Source of the DNA: [Mycobacterium] nativiensis
GTDB lineage: Bacteria; Actinomycetota; Actinomycetes; Mycobacteriales; Mycobacteriaceae
DNA length: 35,822 nucleotides
Direction of reading: 5' to 3'
Assembly: GCF_020172685.1 (NCBI RefSeq)
Contig: NZ_CP083986.1
Coordinates: forward strand, 2,812,270-2,848,091
In this document: positions 35,176 through 35,822 of the stretch, in pieces
Numbering within the stretch: the first letter of the stretch is position 1
Layout of the letters: the number at the start of each line of letters is the position of its first letter
The notes under the pieces: generated by a model
Database searches by the model: none
Told to the model about the DNA's origin: nothing
Seen by the model: the letters and a program-made list of their open reading frames with translations, nothing else
Program-made: the position numbers and the translations under genes

Positions 35176-35803
35176 GTGTCCACCCGAAGCACGACCCAAC
35201 CCGGCGTCATAACCACCGCCGTTATGGCGCTCGCCGCTGCCCTGCTGCAGTGCGGCACAGCAGCAGCAGATCCGAACCAGGACGACCAATTTCTGGCGGT
35301 GCTGCAAAGTAAACAAATCCCTGCCAGGGAGAACGTGCCGACCGTCATCGCCGCCGGCCATACCGTCTGCCGCAAGCTCGACGACGGGGTGGCGGCGGAC
35401 GCCATATTGGACACGTTGACCGAAGACGCGGACCAGATGAATCCGCTCTTACGTAACGAGCAGGCCCGGCTCGCTGCCACCATGAGCCGATTCATCGCGG
35501 CCGCGGTCGAGGTCTACTGTCCGGGCGATCAGGGCAAGATCGCGTCGCTGATGGCCAGCGGTGCTCACCGTTCAAGTACACCTTCGCACCGGCTCACCCT
35601 GGCGACGTACCACCCGATGACGGTGTCGGGGAGCGACGCCACCGATCGTTTCCGCGCCGACATGCACGGCGCCGTGCTCGGCTCACCGGTCGGCGCATTA
35701 GCCAGCGGAGAGATATCCCCGCCGAACCCGCCGCAGATTCCGCCGCCCAAGGCACCGGAGGCGAAGATCCCGAAGTCGCCCCGGGTCGTCACGAAACCAC
35801 CAC
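35176..35803 (+). CDS. Secreted DUF732 protein, partial at the contig edge
   Basis: An open frame from GTG 35176, with GGAGG eight bases upstream, runs through the edge; about 209 codons are genomic. It has a signal peptide (hydrophobic 11-25, cleavage near AAA-D at 31-32) and a clear DUF732 domain: DDQFLAVLQSKQI, TVIAAGHTVCRKLDDG (Cys65), AVEVYCPG (Cys115). A long proline/serine/lysine-rich tail follows (PPNPPQIPPPKAPEAK). The real C-terminus is not in the window, since the last codons read adapter sequence. Function of the family is unknown. Confidence 0.85.
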
Positions 35804-35822
35804 CTGTCTCTTATACACATCT
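35804..35822 (+). other. Tn5 mosaic-end (Nextera) adapter, not genomic
   Basis: The last 19 bases are CTGTCTCTTATACACATCT, exactly the transposase mosaic end added in tagmentation libraries. The contig was not trimmed. Genomic sequence should be taken to end at 35803. Confidence 0.96.

Overview
The window is a high-GC actinobacterial chromosome fragment that I read as Mycobacterium in the broad sense; the species cannot be set from sequence alone. The basis is gene content and order: secG-tpiA-pgk-gap, whiA-cuvA(yvcK)-rapZ-uvrC, ribH-ribBA, ribE, lprG-P55, ribD-rpe-rsmB-fmt, which matches the M. tuberculosis Rv1406-Rv1440 neighbourhood in mirror orientation. Both ends are assembly edges. The left edge (1-81) cuts a transposase-like gene. 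The right edge (35804-35822) is not genomic: it is the 19-bp Tn5 mosaic-end (Nextera) adapter.

Host layout. 0.2-3.5 kb is a glycolytic operon with secG on the minus strand (gap, pgk, tpiA, secG). 3.7-7.9 kb holds a DsbA-like oxidoreductase, a DUF3556 membrane protein and a GT39-type membrane glycosyltransferase. 7.9-15.1 kb is one tightly overlapping minus-strand run: ribBA, ribH, a PH-domain membrane protein, uvrC, rapZ, cuvA, whiA. 27.6-34.6 kb continues the riboflavin/translation cluster (ribE, then lprG-P55 on plus, then fmt-rsmB-rpe-ribD on minus). DUF732 secreted proteins lie at 15.4 kb and at the right edge.

The exciting part is an 11.8-kb integrated element between about 15.79 and 27.61 kb. 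It sits in the 3' end of ribE. The riboflavin synthase gene has received an element-borne replacement 3' end, and the displaced original end lies exactly 11,800 bp away and still reads as the same C-terminus in the same frame. From the ribE side the element carries, on minus: a tyrosine integrase, small genes, a DUF3631 P-loop replication protein, a WhiB-like Fe-S protein, two related LLFGVP-type small proteins, an HTH protein, two unknown proteins, a mycobacteriophage-type Gp37-like tail-tip protein, HNH nuclease, small terminase and large terminase. Convergently on plus at the far end is a three-gene cargo operon ending in an exported small protein. I find no portal, capsid, protease, tape-measure or lysis gene, yet the frames are intact and tightly packed. 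That suggests a phage satellite with its own replication, packaging and one tail-tip component, dependent on a helper for heads and most of the tail, although a deleted prophage remains possible.

A perfect 37-bp sequence made of TGTAGCGGR 9-mers occurs in inverted orientation at both ends of the DUF3631 gene, with a further opposed unit near its 3' end. This looks like an iteron-type origin written inside the replication gene. How the parts may work together (inference): Int excises at the ribE att sites, DUF3631 replicates from the iterons, WhiB and the HTH protein regulate, HNH/TerS/TerL package element DNA into helper heads, and the tail protein may alter the helper tail.
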